Assembly (NCBI GenBank): GCA_963717215.1
Contig: CAVQVS010000013.1
Span: forward strand, 248,001-312,000
Length of the DNA stretch: 64,000 nucleotides
Reading direction: 5' to 3'
Origin: Roseiarcus sp963717215
GTDB lineage: Bacteria; Pseudomonadota; Alphaproteobacteria; Rhizobiales; Beijerinckiaceae
A program made the translations under genes and the position numbers. The notes beneath the pieces were generated by a model. That model saw only the letters and a list, made by a program, of their open reading frames with translations. It was not told where the DNA came from and did no database searches. How positions within the stretch are numbered: position 1 is the stretch's first letter; each line of letters starts with the position of its first letter. Below, piece after piece: positions 16,044-24,656 of the stretch.

Positions 16044-17615
16044 ATGCGGATGATCGAAGCTTGTCGTTCCGCGATTGCGGCAGTTTTGATGGTGTGCTCG
16101 ACGGCCGCAATCTCTCGAGCCGCCGATGAACCTAGTCCGCCGGATCCGGCGATGGTCCAAAGAGGCGCGTACCTCGCCCGGGCGGGAGATTGCGAAGCCT
16201 GTCACACGAAGCCCGGCGGCTCGCCTTACTCCGGAGGCGTGGCGCTGGACTCGCCCTTCGGCCCCCTCTATCCGCCCAATATCACGCCTGACTCAATTCA
16301 CGGCATTGGCGCTTGGTCCGACGACGAGTTCTATCGTGCAATGCACGAGGGGGTCGGGCGTCACGGCGAATATCTCTATCCCGCCTTCCCCTACCAGTGG
16401 TTCACGAAGGTGACGCGGGACGACGTGCTGGCGATCCGGGCCTTCCTGAAGACGGTCCCGCCGTCGAGCGAACCGTCTAAGCCCAATCGGCTGATGTTTC
16501 CGTTCGACATCCGCGCAGGCCTCGGCCCTTGGGATGCGCTTTATCTCCACCCTGGCGAGTTCAAGCCGGATCCGTCGAAGTCGGACGCGTGGAACCGCGG
16601 AGCCTATCTCGTCGAAGGCCTTGGCCATTGCGGCGATTGCCACACACCGAAGGGATTGGCGATGGAGCCTGAAAACTCGAAAGCTTTTTCAGGCGGCTCG
16701 ATCGACCACTGGTATGCGCCGAACATAACCTCCGACCCGGCGGAGGGAATTGGGCGCTGGTCCGAAGGGGATCTGGTTAAATATTTCAAGACAGGCACAG
16801 ACCCCGGAAACGGCGTCGTGGTCGGACCCATGGCGCAGGTGGTGCATGACAGTCTGGCCCATCTTACCGACAGCGACCTTCAGGCGATCGCAGCTTACGT
16901 GAAGTCAATTCCGCCCCTCAAAAGCTACAAGCCCGACCGGCCCAGCGGCGAAGTCGGGCCTCATGCTTCGGGTGAGAACATCTATATTCAACATTGCAGC
17001 TTCTGCCATCAGTTGGACGGCCGGGGCAGGCCGGACGCCGTGCCAGCGCTCGCGGGCAATGGCGCAGTCAAGGCCAAGGGTCCGGAGGACGTCGTCCGCG
17101 TGATCCTCGGCGGCCATCTGGCAACTGGAACCTTCGCCCCAATGCCTGCGGTTGGGGCCGGGTTGACGGACCAGGAGATCGCCGACGTGACCGACTACGT
17201 GCGCAACGCGTGGTCCAACGAGGCCCCGGTGATAGAAAAGACCGGCCTCGTGGGCGACATTCGCGCGAAAACGGTCAGCGGGCTCGCAGGACCTGGGACC
17301 CACGAAGAGAACAATGACCCTTGCCTGATCCGACCGGATTCGACACCCGTTCCGTCGATCGAAGACTCCCAGATCAATAAAACGCTCACCGCGATGACCC
17401 CCGAAACAATGCTCCCGACTATTCCATCACTGATCGCCCGCGTGAAGGAGATTTCTCCGAACAAACCGCAGGCGGACATCATCAACGGTCTGATGCTCGC
17501 CTATTGCCGCATCGAAGCCCAAACCCCTGCGTTTTCCAAACCCCACGGGCGTGAAGATCTCACTCGGTTCGGACAGCTCGTTTACAGCGAACTCGCCTCG
17601 AAGGGGCACGAGTGA
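16044..17615 (+). CDS. Three-haem cytochrome c with a C-terminal extension
   Basis: The 523-residue product starts with a signal peptide (MRMIEACRSAIAAVLM ... AADEP) and has three CxxCH haem sites: CEACH near residue 55, CGDCH near 195 and CSFCH near 320. Domain order resembles the membrane-associated cytochrome subunit of alcohol or aldehyde dehydrogenases. A C-terminal part of about 110 residues (from NDPCLIRP to ASKGHE, with two more cysteines) is not part of that family. Start ATG 16044 follows GGGAG; an ATG 13 codons upstream would spoil the signal peptide. No dehydrogenase partner is adjacent. The next gene begins three bases later. Confidence 0.85.
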   Translation: MRMIEACRSAIAAVLMVCSTAAISRAADEPSPPDPAMVQRGAYLARAGDCEACHTKPGGSPYSGGVALDSPFGPLYPPNITPDSIHGIGAWSDDEFYRAMHEGVGRHGEYLYPAFPYQWFTKVTRDDVLAIRAFLKTVPPSSEPSKPNRLMFPFDIRAGLGPWDALYLHPGEFKPDPSKSDAWNRGAYLVEGLGHCGDCHTPKGLAMEPENSKAFSGGSIDHWYAPNITSDPAEGIGRWSEGDLVKYFKTGTDPGNGVVVGPMAQVVHDSLAHLTDSDLQAIAAYVKSIPPLKSYKPDRPSGEVGPHASGENIYIQHCSFCHQLDGRGRPDAVPALAGNGAVKAKGPEDVVRVILGGHLATGTFAPMPAVGAGLTDQEIADVTDYVRNAWSNEAPVIEKTGLVGDIRAKTVSGLAGPGTHEENNDPCLIRPDSTPVPSIEDSQINKTLTAMTPETMLPTIPSLIARVKEISPNKPQADIINGLMLAYCRIEAQTPAFSKPHGREDLTRFGQLVYSELASKGHE

Positions 17616-17618
17616 GGC

Positions 17619-18473
17619 ATGGCGGATGGAGAGGGGAGCTCGCCGTCAGGATCGTTTGATGAATCCGAGCATCTAGACCCGTCGCAGAAGGACCAGGCCG
17701 CGCAGCACGCCGCTCCCCCTGCGGTCGTCATTCACGAAATCCTCCGCAAAGAGGGCGAAGAAGAACTCAGCCGAGGCCGGGGCGCGGTCTTCTGGTCGGG
17801 TCTGGCTGCCGGCTTGTCCATGGGGTTTTCGTTTCTCGCGCTGGCGCTTATCCAGTGCCAACTTCCAGAGGGGCCCTCGCGCCACCTGATCGCCAGCGCG
17901 GGCTATTCGCTAGGCTTCGTCATCGTTGTTCTCGGACGGCAGGAGCTCTTTACCGAAAGCACGCTGACCGCGGTGCTCCCTTTGCTCGTGAAGCGCGACT
18001 GGAGAACATGGCAGTCTCTGCTTAGGTTCTGGGCAGTGGTGCTCGCCGCCAATCTCCTGGGCACGCTGATCTTCGCGGGTCTCCTCGCAATCAACGGTCT
18101 GTTCAACGATGACGTGCGGACCGCGTTGCGCGAGATCGGCCGGGAGGCCGTAAGCGGCCCGTTCTGGCCGACCGCGATCAAAGCCATTTTCGCCGGCTGG
18201 TTGATTGCCCTCATGATCTGGCTATTGCCAAGCGCGCGGTCGGCCCGCCTCTTCGTGATCCTGCTTCTGACCTACGTCGTCGCAATCGGCCATTTTTCCC
18301 ACGTGATCGCCGGGTCGGTCGAAGCGTTCTTCGCTGTCTTTACCGGCGACGCGTCGGTTTATGACTACGTGGCGGGTTTCTTTATCCCCACGATCCTAGG
18401 GAACACGATCGGCGGCGTAGCGCTCGTAGCGCTGCTCAACCATGCGCCGCTGGCGCCGGAATTACGGGATTGA
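17619..18473 (+). CDS. Formate/nitrite transporter (FNT) family protein
   Basis: The 284-residue protein has an acidic, hydrophilic N-terminus of about 60 residues. After that come six hydrophobic segments with the FNT re-entrant motif LGFVIVVLGRQELFTESTL. SHVIAGSVEAF and ILGNTIGGVALVALLNH are also characteristic. It resembles the YfdC-like branch, whose substrate is not established. It starts three bases after the cytochrome c stop, so the two genes are probably co-transcribed; this pairing suggests small-anion or acid transport linked to periplasmic electron flow, which is an inference. Confidence 0.88.
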   Translation: MADGEGSSPSGSFDESEHLDPSQKDQAAQHAAPPAVVIHEILRKEGEEELSRGRGAVFWSGLAAGLSMGFSFLALALIQCQLPEGPSRHLIASAGYSLGFVIVVLGRQELFTESTLTAVLPLLVKRDWRTWQSLLRFWAVVLAANLLGTLIFAGLLAINGLFNDDVRTALREIGREAVSGPFWPTAIKAIFAGWLIALMIWLLPSARSARLFVILLLTYVVAIGHFSHVIAGSVEAFFAVFTGDASVYDYVAGFFIPTILGNTIGGVALVALLNHAPLAPELRD

Positions 18474-18530
18474 GGAGCGGTCTCAATGGCCGCCCCAATG
18501 TGGCGCGGCGGCGCTGACTGCGCATTTTCG

Positions 18531-19031
18531 TTAGCCAACGCGCTTATACTCAGCCTTCGGAACAATTTCGCCGTTGACGGGATCGTGGACGGACGCGCCC
18601 TCGGTTTTCAGCTCATCGGCCGTCAGCGAAGCGATCTTGCTCACCCGCTCCACGCCGTCCCAGCCAGGAAACGAGCACCGATCGATTTTTAGTTTGATTG
18701 TCATGGTCGGCTCTTCGACCGTATACGTTCCAAAGTAGCCGATCGACTGTCCGACCGGCATGCGGGGGGTCTTCGAAGCGGTCTTATCGCGATTGGCCGC
18801 GATGATCTGTATCGAGAAATGGCCGCCCGCTGTGTACACGGCGAGGCCTTGGACGCCTTCGCCCCAGACGTAATACTCCGACCCGTCTTTGCCCCGGTCA
18901 TAAATGTCGGTAAGGCTCCAAGCGCCGACAAGCCTGTCTTTCAGCGACTTCGCCTGCGCACGGCTTTGCGCCGGGAAGGCTAAACTCACCGCCACAGTCG
19001 TTGTGCCCAAGAGAACGTCGCGTCGATCCAT
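18531..19031 (-). CDS. Lipocalin-like domain exported protein
   Basis: The 166-residue product starts MDRRDVLLGTTTVAV, a twin-arginine-like signal ending near AQA. The mature part, LVGAWSLTDIYDR, then AVYTAGGHFSIQI and SIGYFGTYTVEE, fits the lipocalin-like domain family (a beta-barrel that may bind a small hydrophobic ligand). Ligand is unknown. The start is well supported by GAGGAGGGC just upstream of the ATG; the frame extends further but without signal-like sequence. It is a single gene, convergent with the FNT gene. Confidence 0.78.
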   Translation of the reverse strand: MDRRDVLLGTTTVAVSLAFPAQSRAQAKSLKDRLVGAWSLTDIYDRGKDGSEYYVWGEGVQGLAVYTAGGHFSIQIIAANRDKTASKTPRMPVGQSIGYFGTYTVEEPTMTIKLKIDRCSFPGWDGVERVSKIASLTADELKTEGASVHDPVNGEIVPKAEYKRVG

Positions 19032-19297
19032 TCTGCCCTCCTCGTTTCCCCCCGGGAGGCTGATCGCCTCGTCGATCTCGAGGCTACGGCGCAAAACCCG
19101 GTTCGACCTACCAGTCCCTTAAGCGAAGGGCGAGAAGCAGCGGTCCACCCTCGCCCCCGCCTCACGGTCATATTCTCGACAACGCCGCCATTTCGGGTGG
19201 CTGGCGGCCCCATAGATCGAGAAGATTTTGGACATCGTGTCTTTACTTTGCGACCGTGCGGTTCGGGTGTCAAACCGTGCTTCCGCTCCCGTCAACG

Positions 19298-19810
19298 TCA
19301 CGGGACCCGTGGATCAGGCGTGCTTTCGGCTTTCATCCGATGTCCGCGAATCTGCGTGAGGCGCGGCCGCCAGACGCCAAGCACGACATTGGCGGTCGAG
19401 ACCGCAAGAAGTATCCACAACGCGCCTTGCTCTCCAAACGAATTTGCAGTCGGCGTCGGATCCAACTGGCCCGCCACCGCAGCGCCGCTTTGCTTCAGTT
19501 CATCCTGTATGGAGCCCAGAACGTGGAAGCTGCCCGCGAACACAAGAATTCCCGTTGCGAACTTTACCCAGGCCCAGCCGGCGTCGTGAAATGCGCGGTT
19601 CACGGCGATCGCCAGCATGCCCGCGAGAAGAGTGAGCGCGAACGAAGGGAAAAAAACCCAGGTCGCGATTTCGGCTATCGCGCCCCGCATCAGGGCGTCG
19701 CCAGCGAGGGAAGTCCGCGGCGAAAAGCCGATGAGGACGAGCAGGGACGCGATGGATCCGATGAGCCCGGCGGCTCCGATCGTGTGGAGAAATTTGAGTA
19801 GCCGTCGCAA
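19298..19810 (-). CDS. Small membrane protein, probably four membrane segments
   Basis: I do not recognise a firm family; the start MRRLLKFLHTIGAAGLIGS resembles DUF2269-like membrane proteins. Hydrophobic stretches near residues 8-28, 45-70, 82-100 and 130-148 predict four helices, followed by a basic tail. It is divergent from hemC. No catalytic motif is visible. Confidence 0.65.
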   Translation of the reverse strand: MRRLLKFLHTIGAAGLIGSIASLLVLIGFSPRTSLAGDALMRGAIAEIATWVFFPSFALTLLAGMLAIAVNRAFHDAGWAWVKFATGILVFAGSFHVLGSIQDELKQSGAAVAGQLDPTPTANSFGEQGALWILLAVSTANVVLGVWRPRLTQIRGHRMKAESTPDPRVP

Positions 19811-19980
19811 GCCCGTCTCGAAGATCGCGTCCTCAATGCATCAAATCTATCGCGGCCTTCGGAAGAGGGATAGCGGGATCGTGCCGCCTCTCGCGGTCTC
19901 GCCTGCGCGCCGACCGCCAGGCCGCGGCGCCGGCGCGGCATGATTTGACAGCGCGCGCGGCGAGCCGGAAGAGTCGCCCT

Positions 19981-20907
19981 ATGACGGCCCACATTTTTAC
20001 GCTCGGCACGCGTGGCTCGCCGCTGGCGCTGGCCCAAGCCGAGGAAACTCGCCATCGTCTGACCCTGGCGCTGGGCTGGGAGCCCGGACGCGTGGCGCTG
20101 AAAATCATCCGTACCACGGGCGACCTGATCCAGGACCGGCCGCTGGCGGATGTCGGCGGCAAGGGTCTTTTCACCAAGGAGATCGACGCGGCCCTTCTTG
20201 CGGGCGAGATCGACGCCGCCGTTCACTCGGCCAAGGACTTGCCGTCGGTGATGCCAGAAGGGATCGCCATCGCGGGCTTCCTGCCGCGCGAGGACCCGCG
20301 CGACGCGCTCATCTCCGCCTTGGCCGACACCGTCGAGGGCCTGCCGCAGGGGGCGAGCTTTGGCGCCGCCTCGCTGCGCCGGCAAGGGCAGCTCCTTCGC
20401 CTGCGGCCTGATCTTAAGCCGGAGCTTCTTCGGGGCAATGTCGAAACGCGCTTGCGCAAGGCCGAATCGGGCGCGATCGGCGCGACGCTGCTCGCCATGG
20501 CGGGGCTCAAGCGGCTCGGTCTCGCTCATAGGGCCCGGGGGCCGCTCGACCTCGAGGCTTTCCTTCCAGCCCCCGGTCAGGGCGCGATCGCGCTGACCGC
20601 CCGGACTGGGGACGCCGCAGCGCTCGATGCGCTCGCGGCAATCGCCCATTCCGAGACCGGATGGGCGCTCACCGCCGAGCGCGCCTTCCTTGCTGAGCTT
20701 GAGGGCTCCTGCCGGACGCCGATCGCCGGCCACGCTCGAGTCGAGAACGGCCAGGTCCTGTTCCGGGGCGAGGTGCTGCGAACCGACGGATCCGAAAGCT
20801 TCCCCATCGCCGCCGACGGACCTTTCGCCGACGCGGAGGCGCTGGGCCGGGAGACGGGACGGGAACTCGCCGCGCGCCTGCCTGCGGGCGTGCTGGTCCA
20901 CGCCTGA
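19981..20907 (+). CDS. hemC: Porphobilinogen deaminase (hydroxymethylbilane synthase)
   Basis: It condenses four porphobilinogen units into hydroxymethylbilane, a step shared by haem and bacteriochlorophyll synthesis. The 308-residue product has LGTRGSPLALAQAEE at the N-terminus, DVGGKGLFTKEID, HSAKDLPS, FLPAPGQGAIAL, and the dipyrromethane-cofactor cysteine C244 in LEGSCRTPIA. I chose ATG 19981, where similarity begins, after GGAAGAG. It is monocistronic and followed by a strong stem-loop terminator at 21012-21056. hemC here lies apart from the bch genes but feeds the same pathway. Confidence 0.95.
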   Translation: MTAHIFTLGTRGSPLALAQAEETRHRLTLALGWEPGRVALKIIRTTGDLIQDRPLADVGGKGLFTKEIDAALLAGEIDAAVHSAKDLPSVMPEGIAIAGFLPREDPRDALISALADTVEGLPQGASFGAASLRRQGQLLRLRPDLKPELLRGNVETRLRKAESGAIGATLLAMAGLKRLGLAHRARGPLDLEAFLPAPGQGAIALTARTGDAAALDALAAIAHSETGWALTAERAFLAELEGSCRTPIAGHARVENGQVLFRGEVLRTDGSESFPIAADGPFADAEALGRETGRELAARLPAGVLVHA

Positions 20908-20991
20908 GCGTTGCGCGCGCAACGCCCCACTGGTCGAGGCAAGGGGGATTGAGCGCGAAGCGATGACGTCGGCTTCGCGCCCGTAAACGTC

Positions 20992-21021
20992 AATAAACGC
21001 TAATAAGCGCTAATAAACGCT
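20992..21021 (+). repeat. Three tandem 10-bp units
   Basis: The units AATAAACGCT, AATAAGCGCT and AATAAACGCT follow each other directly. The last unit is the beginning of the stem of the terminator that follows, so the array may have arisen by slippage or recombination at that arm. Confidence 0.8.
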
Positions 21022-21056
21022 AGTAAAAATGCTGGCGTTTACTAGCGTTTATTTTT
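21012..21056 (+). terminator. Rho-independent terminator after hemC
   Basis: A perfect 16-bp inverted repeat (21012-21027 with 21038-21053) encloses a 10-base loop and runs into a T tract (21052-21056). The stem is AT-rich for this genome. It lies about 105 bases after the hemC stop; the A-rich opposite side (AATAAA) could also serve transcription from the right. Confidence 0.85.
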
Positions 21057-21302
21057 TCGAATCGAGACTTTTTAAGGGGTTACGGCCGTTTGGAGTAAAA
21101 ATTTCTCCCTTGCCGCTGCGCCTCAACAACTCCACCCGACCCCGCGCCTTACCTCCGCCATTTCGCAGGTTCGATTCCGGCGAATGAGCCTTGTAGCATA
21201 TTTTCAGATCCTTGGAAATAGATTATTTTCTTTCTGTTTACCAGCACAGCAATGGCTCGGCGATCAGGGCGTGGCTGGTCGGGAGCGCACATTGCGTCCC
21301 CC

Positions 21303-22763
21303 CTATTTCAGCCGCTCAATGTCCCCGGGCTTCCAGCTGAAGTCCAGCGCAGGCGCTTCCGGGACGTAGAGGCGGAGGATCACGAAAAACCCACGCCCGG
21401 GCGCGGTGGCGAGCCAGGCGCCGTCTTTGCCGTTCGGCGCTTTCGGCCCGATGTAGAGCTCAGTGCTACCATCCGAATTTTGGGCCGGCTGGTCGAGCTT
21501 GCCAAGCGAGGGAAACGGCCGCCCGTTGGCGAGGCCGGAGGCGTTCTCGGCCTCGTAGAGCGTGACGGACCAGAACAGCCGCGCCGGGATGTTGGCGGGC
21601 AGATTGACCCGGTAGTTCATGTCGCCGTCGAGCGCATGGCCGTCCGCGTCTTCAAACGCGATCATGTAGAAAGCGCCCTTGCCAGGCGTCATCGAGACCA
21701 TGCCGGGGCTGATCGAATAATAGTCGGTGAAAAACCACAAGCGTGCGTCGAGGTCGCGATATCCGCCGTCGGAGACGAGGAAGGCGAGGTCGATCCCGGC
21801 GTTCGGCCAGCGACCCCTCATATTGTTGATGGGATTGAGCCACTTTCGATCCGGGAAGACGCGGAAATCCGCGCCGTGGACGCCCGGCTCGAGGCCAACG
21901 ACGCGGCTCATCTTGTAGGCGGTCTTCGCCGCGTCGTTGAGGATCGCGCGGGTCCTCTGGTCGGGCGCAAATGGCTTTTTGGCGATGATCCCGAGGCCGG
22001 CAAGCATGCCGAGCCAGTCGGGCCCGGCAAGATGGCTTCCCTCCACGTCGAGCAGAGCCTTGAGCTCATCGAATGCGCTCGCGTCCGAGCGCGGCAGCAT
22101 GTTCAGCGACTGACCTGACCCTTCGTGAAACGCCATCGGTTTGGCGGACGCCTGGCTGCCGAGGGGATAGATTCTCGTCTGCTTCATCAGGTCGACGGCA
22201 GGCCCGGTGTCCTTTGGATCCTTGTAGAAGGACCGCAGGAAGACGAACAGGCTGTTCGTCCCCGAGCGATAGACATAGGCGCCATCGGGCGGCTTCGCGT
22301 CGGAGCCGGGCGGGAGAACGAGGAACTTGCCTCCTTTGCCTCCATCCGGGCCGGGCAGGCCGAGATCGCCAAAAAACTCCCCGCCGTCGACCGGAATCGG
22401 ACGCTGCCAGAAGTCGAGCAGAATGCCCTGAAGGTTCGGCGGCGCTTCGATGACCAATGGCCCGGTCTTGCTCAGATCGGCGAACGTGATCCCGTAGATC
22501 AGATCCGAATTGGGCGTCGTGATATGGGTCTTGGCGTCGAGCCGCTTCGACCAGATCGTCATGATATGATAGCCGGTCCCGAACTTTTCTTCCGCGCCGA
22601 CCTTCATGCCGAGCGTGTTGATGAGCGGCATTGCCCACAGATAGGTCTGCGTTGCGCGCTGAAAGATGAGTTCATCCTTGAGGGCCCGCGCCGTCGCCGA
22701 CGTCGGCCGATTTTTCTCAAATGGAAGATTGGCGAGCGCGTCGAAGCGCGATGGTTCGGCCAT
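21303..22763 (-). CDS. DUF1254/DUF1214 family protein, downstream copy
   Basis: The 486-residue product has the two-part layout of this family. The N-terminal DUF1254 region shows FQRATQTYLWAMPLINT, TPNSDLIYGITFADL and GGKGGKFLVLPPG. The C-terminal DUF1214 region shows PARLFWSVTLYEAENA and SFPSLGKLDQP. No signal peptide is seen, although many relatives are exported. Function is unknown. It follows a second, divergent copy with a 35-base gap; the shared LPANIPARLFWSVTLY/VPANPPVKQFWSVTYY pattern shows they are paralogues. The start is MAEPSRFDAL after GGAGG. Confidence 0.85.
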   Translation of the reverse strand: MAEPSRFDALANLPFEKNRPTSATARALKDELIFQRATQTYLWAMPLINTLGMKVGAEEKFGTGYHIMTIWSKRLDAKTHITTPNSDLIYGITFADLSKTGPLVIEAPPNLQGILLDFWQRPIPVDGGEFFGDLGLPGPDGGKGGKFLVLPPGSDAKPPDGAYVYRSGTNSLFVFLRSFYKDPKDTGPAVDLMKQTRIYPLGSQASAKPMAFHEGSGQSLNMLPRSDASAFDELKALLDVEGSHLAGPDWLGMLAGLGIIAKKPFAPDQRTRAILNDAAKTAYKMSRVVGLEPGVHGADFRVFPDRKWLNPINNMRGRWPNAGIDLAFLVSDGGYRDLDARLWFFTDYYSISPGMVSMTPGKGAFYMIAFEDADGHALDGDMNYRVNLPANIPARLFWSVTLYEAENASGLANGRPFPSLGKLDQPAQNSDGSTELYIGPKAPNGKDGAWLATAPGRGFFVILRLYVPEAPALDFSWKPGDIERLK

Positions 22764-22798
22764 GACAGGATCCTCCCTTTCCGGGCTCGACGATGGCC

Positions 22799-24196
22799 TC
22801 AGTTGACCTTTTCGAAGTCGGGCAGCGCCCATGACTTGTCGAAGAACGCCTCCGTCGGCCCGTAGAAGCGGAAGTAGGTGAACCAGCCTTTACCCGGATT
22901 GGTCTCAACCCAGTTGGCCTCGTGGCCTTCCGGCGCCTTCGGGCCGAAATAGACATCGATCGACCCGTCGCTGTTTTTGACGATGCCTTCCTTGCGCGAG
23001 GAAATGTCCGGCCTGCCCTGCGCGGTCGGGGCCATCCGCCGGGTGTCTTCATCGTAATAGGTGACCGACCAGAATTGCTTGACCGGCGGATTGGCGGGGA
23101 CGTGAAGCCTGTAGGTGTTGCTCCCGTTCAGCCATCGGCCGCTCGAATCTTTGTAGGACGCGATGTAGCGCTGTCCGACGCCGGGCGTCTGGGTCAGCAT
23201 GCCCTTCGAAATGACGACCGCCTCGTAGAACCAGGCGGCGCGCTCGTCGAGCTGATCGTACGCGGGCGCCCGCTGGTCGACTGAGACGACGAGAGCGTGC
23301 TTCCAGCGCGTGCCCGGCCAGAAGGGCGGCTCGACGCGCTTGTCGGATGTGTTGGCCTTGGCCATCGCCTCGCCGACAATCGCCCCCTCTTCGAGGATTT
23401 TTCTTTGCCGTTCGTCCGGGCGGAAGGGTTTGCCTTTTTCGATGCCGAGAAATTTCAGTTGCGCCAGGATCAGCCGGTCGCGCTCCATGATCGGATCACG
23501 CTGAATAAAATCGTTGAGGCCCTCCCAATAGGCCATTCCGCGCGGCGGCGTCTGGCTCCATTTCAAGTCGCCCGCCTGGCGAACAGGCGTCGGCGCGCCT
23601 TCCCCCTTCGGCGTCCACGAATAGGTCCTGATGCCGGGGATCAATTCGGCGATGGCCTTTTCCTTGTCCGCGCCGAGGAGCCGGACGCCGCCGAGCACGA
23701 TGCGGCTCGGCGACTGCGTGACGTAGTAGCCCTGGGGCGCGACCGATTCGTGGCCCGGCGGGAGGACGAGATACTTGCCGCCTTTCCCCTGATCCGGTCC
23801 GACCACGCCAAGATCGGCGAGAACGCGCTGCCAGCCATCGAGGATCATGCCCGCAATGAGGCCGGCCGGAATTTCGATGACGGTTGGCCCGCTCTTTTCG
23901 AGATCAATGAATGTCGCGATGTAGGGCGTCGTGTAGTTCGGGGTCAGAATCCCCAGCTTCTCGGCGAAGTCGAGGTAGGAGAGCATCTCGCCGCTCTTCG
24001 CCTTGAAGACATTGAAATGGGCCTTTTGCCATTCATTCAGGCCAACGGCCGGGATGCCCCAAAGGTAGGCTTGGCAGGCGCGCTGAAAGTCCATTTCGTC
24101 GTAAAGCTTCTGGACGGTGTCGTCGGAGGGATAGCCGCTCTGGAAGGTCAGCGTGCCAATTCTGGTGTCCTTCGTCTCATTCGGAGCGTCGTTCAT
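22799..24196 (-). CDS. DUF1254/DUF1214 family protein, upstream copy
   Basis: The 465-residue product has FQRACQAYLWGIPAVGL, TPNYTTPYIATFIDLEKSGP and GGKYLVLPPGHE (DUF1254), and NPPVKQFWSVTYYDEDTR with KGWFTYFRFYGP (DUF1214). The N-terminus MNDAPNETKDTRIG is hydrophilic, so a cytosolic location is likely. It is first in a two-gene unit and divergent from bchI, with a shared 460-base upstream region. Family function is unknown; the pair could arise by tandem duplication. Confidence 0.85.
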   Translation of the reverse strand: MNDAPNETKDTRIGTLTFQSGYPSDDTVQKLYDEMDFQRACQAYLWGIPAVGLNEWQKAHFNVFKAKSGEMLSYLDFAEKLGILTPNYTTPYIATFIDLEKSGPTVIEIPAGLIAGMILDGWQRVLADLGVVGPDQGKGGKYLVLPPGHESVAPQGYYVTQSPSRIVLGGVRLLGADKEKAIAELIPGIRTYSWTPKGEGAPTPVRQAGDLKWSQTPPRGMAYWEGLNDFIQRDPIMERDRLILAQLKFLGIEKGKPFRPDERQRKILEEGAIVGEAMAKANTSDKRVEPPFWPGTRWKHALVVSVDQRAPAYDQLDERAAWFYEAVVISKGMLTQTPGVGQRYIASYKDSSGRWLNGSNTYRLHVPANPPVKQFWSVTYYDEDTRRMAPTAQGRPDISSRKEGIVKNSDGSIDVYFGPKAPEGHEANWVETNPGKGWFTYFRFYGPTEAFFDKSWALPDFEKVN

Positions 24197-24517
24197 CGTC
24201 GCCCTCCGTGTCAGCGCTGATTAGGCCGAGGTTACTTCGATTTCGCGGGATCCTTGATCCGGCATAACGTCCGTTTCTAGCCCAATTAAGGCGTCCAAGG
24301 CTCCGGTCTGTACGTCCGCGATACGTCGGAACCGGTCAACTTGATTGAGTTTCGACCCTAGGACCGGAGGCGACATCGCCTCGATCCTTTCATCCATGCC
24401 GCCGATGGCCGTTTGGCCGTAGCCACGGGGCGCGCGTGGGGTGAATCGTGAAACGAGACAGTGGTTGCGATGGATCGCGACGGCAGGATCCGACGTCGGC
24501 CAAACGGCGAGCCCTTC

Positions 24518-24567
24518 TGACAACTTGAATTGACATGATCCAGCCGACATGTTCGACAGGTCGGACA
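24518..24567 (+). promoter_or_regulatory. PpsR/CrtJ-type operator pair upstream of bchI
   Basis: TGT-N12-ACA occurs at 24550-24567, an exact match to the PpsR/CrtJ consensus. A one-mismatch copy, TGA-N12-ACA, is at 24518-24535, ending in a TTGACA that could be a -35 box. They lie 90 and 122 bases before the bchI start. PpsR represses pigment genes under oxygen and light in purple bacteria; no ppsR gene is in this window. The shorter region 24197-24517 contains nothing else I can name. Confidence 0.65.
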
Positions 24568-24656
24568 ATCGGAAAGACCCACGGTTCAAACACTCGTTGT
24601 GACTGTGGAAAAGCCGCGGTTTCTCCTTCGATTAATCCAAAATAAGGCTCGGGCAT

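Noticed and set aside
21165..21181. T-arm-like sequence GCAGGTTCGATTCCGGC between hemC and the DUF1254 genes
   Set aside because: One stem mismatch, and no acceptor, anticodon arm or CCA nearby; too short to call a tRNA fragment or attachment site.
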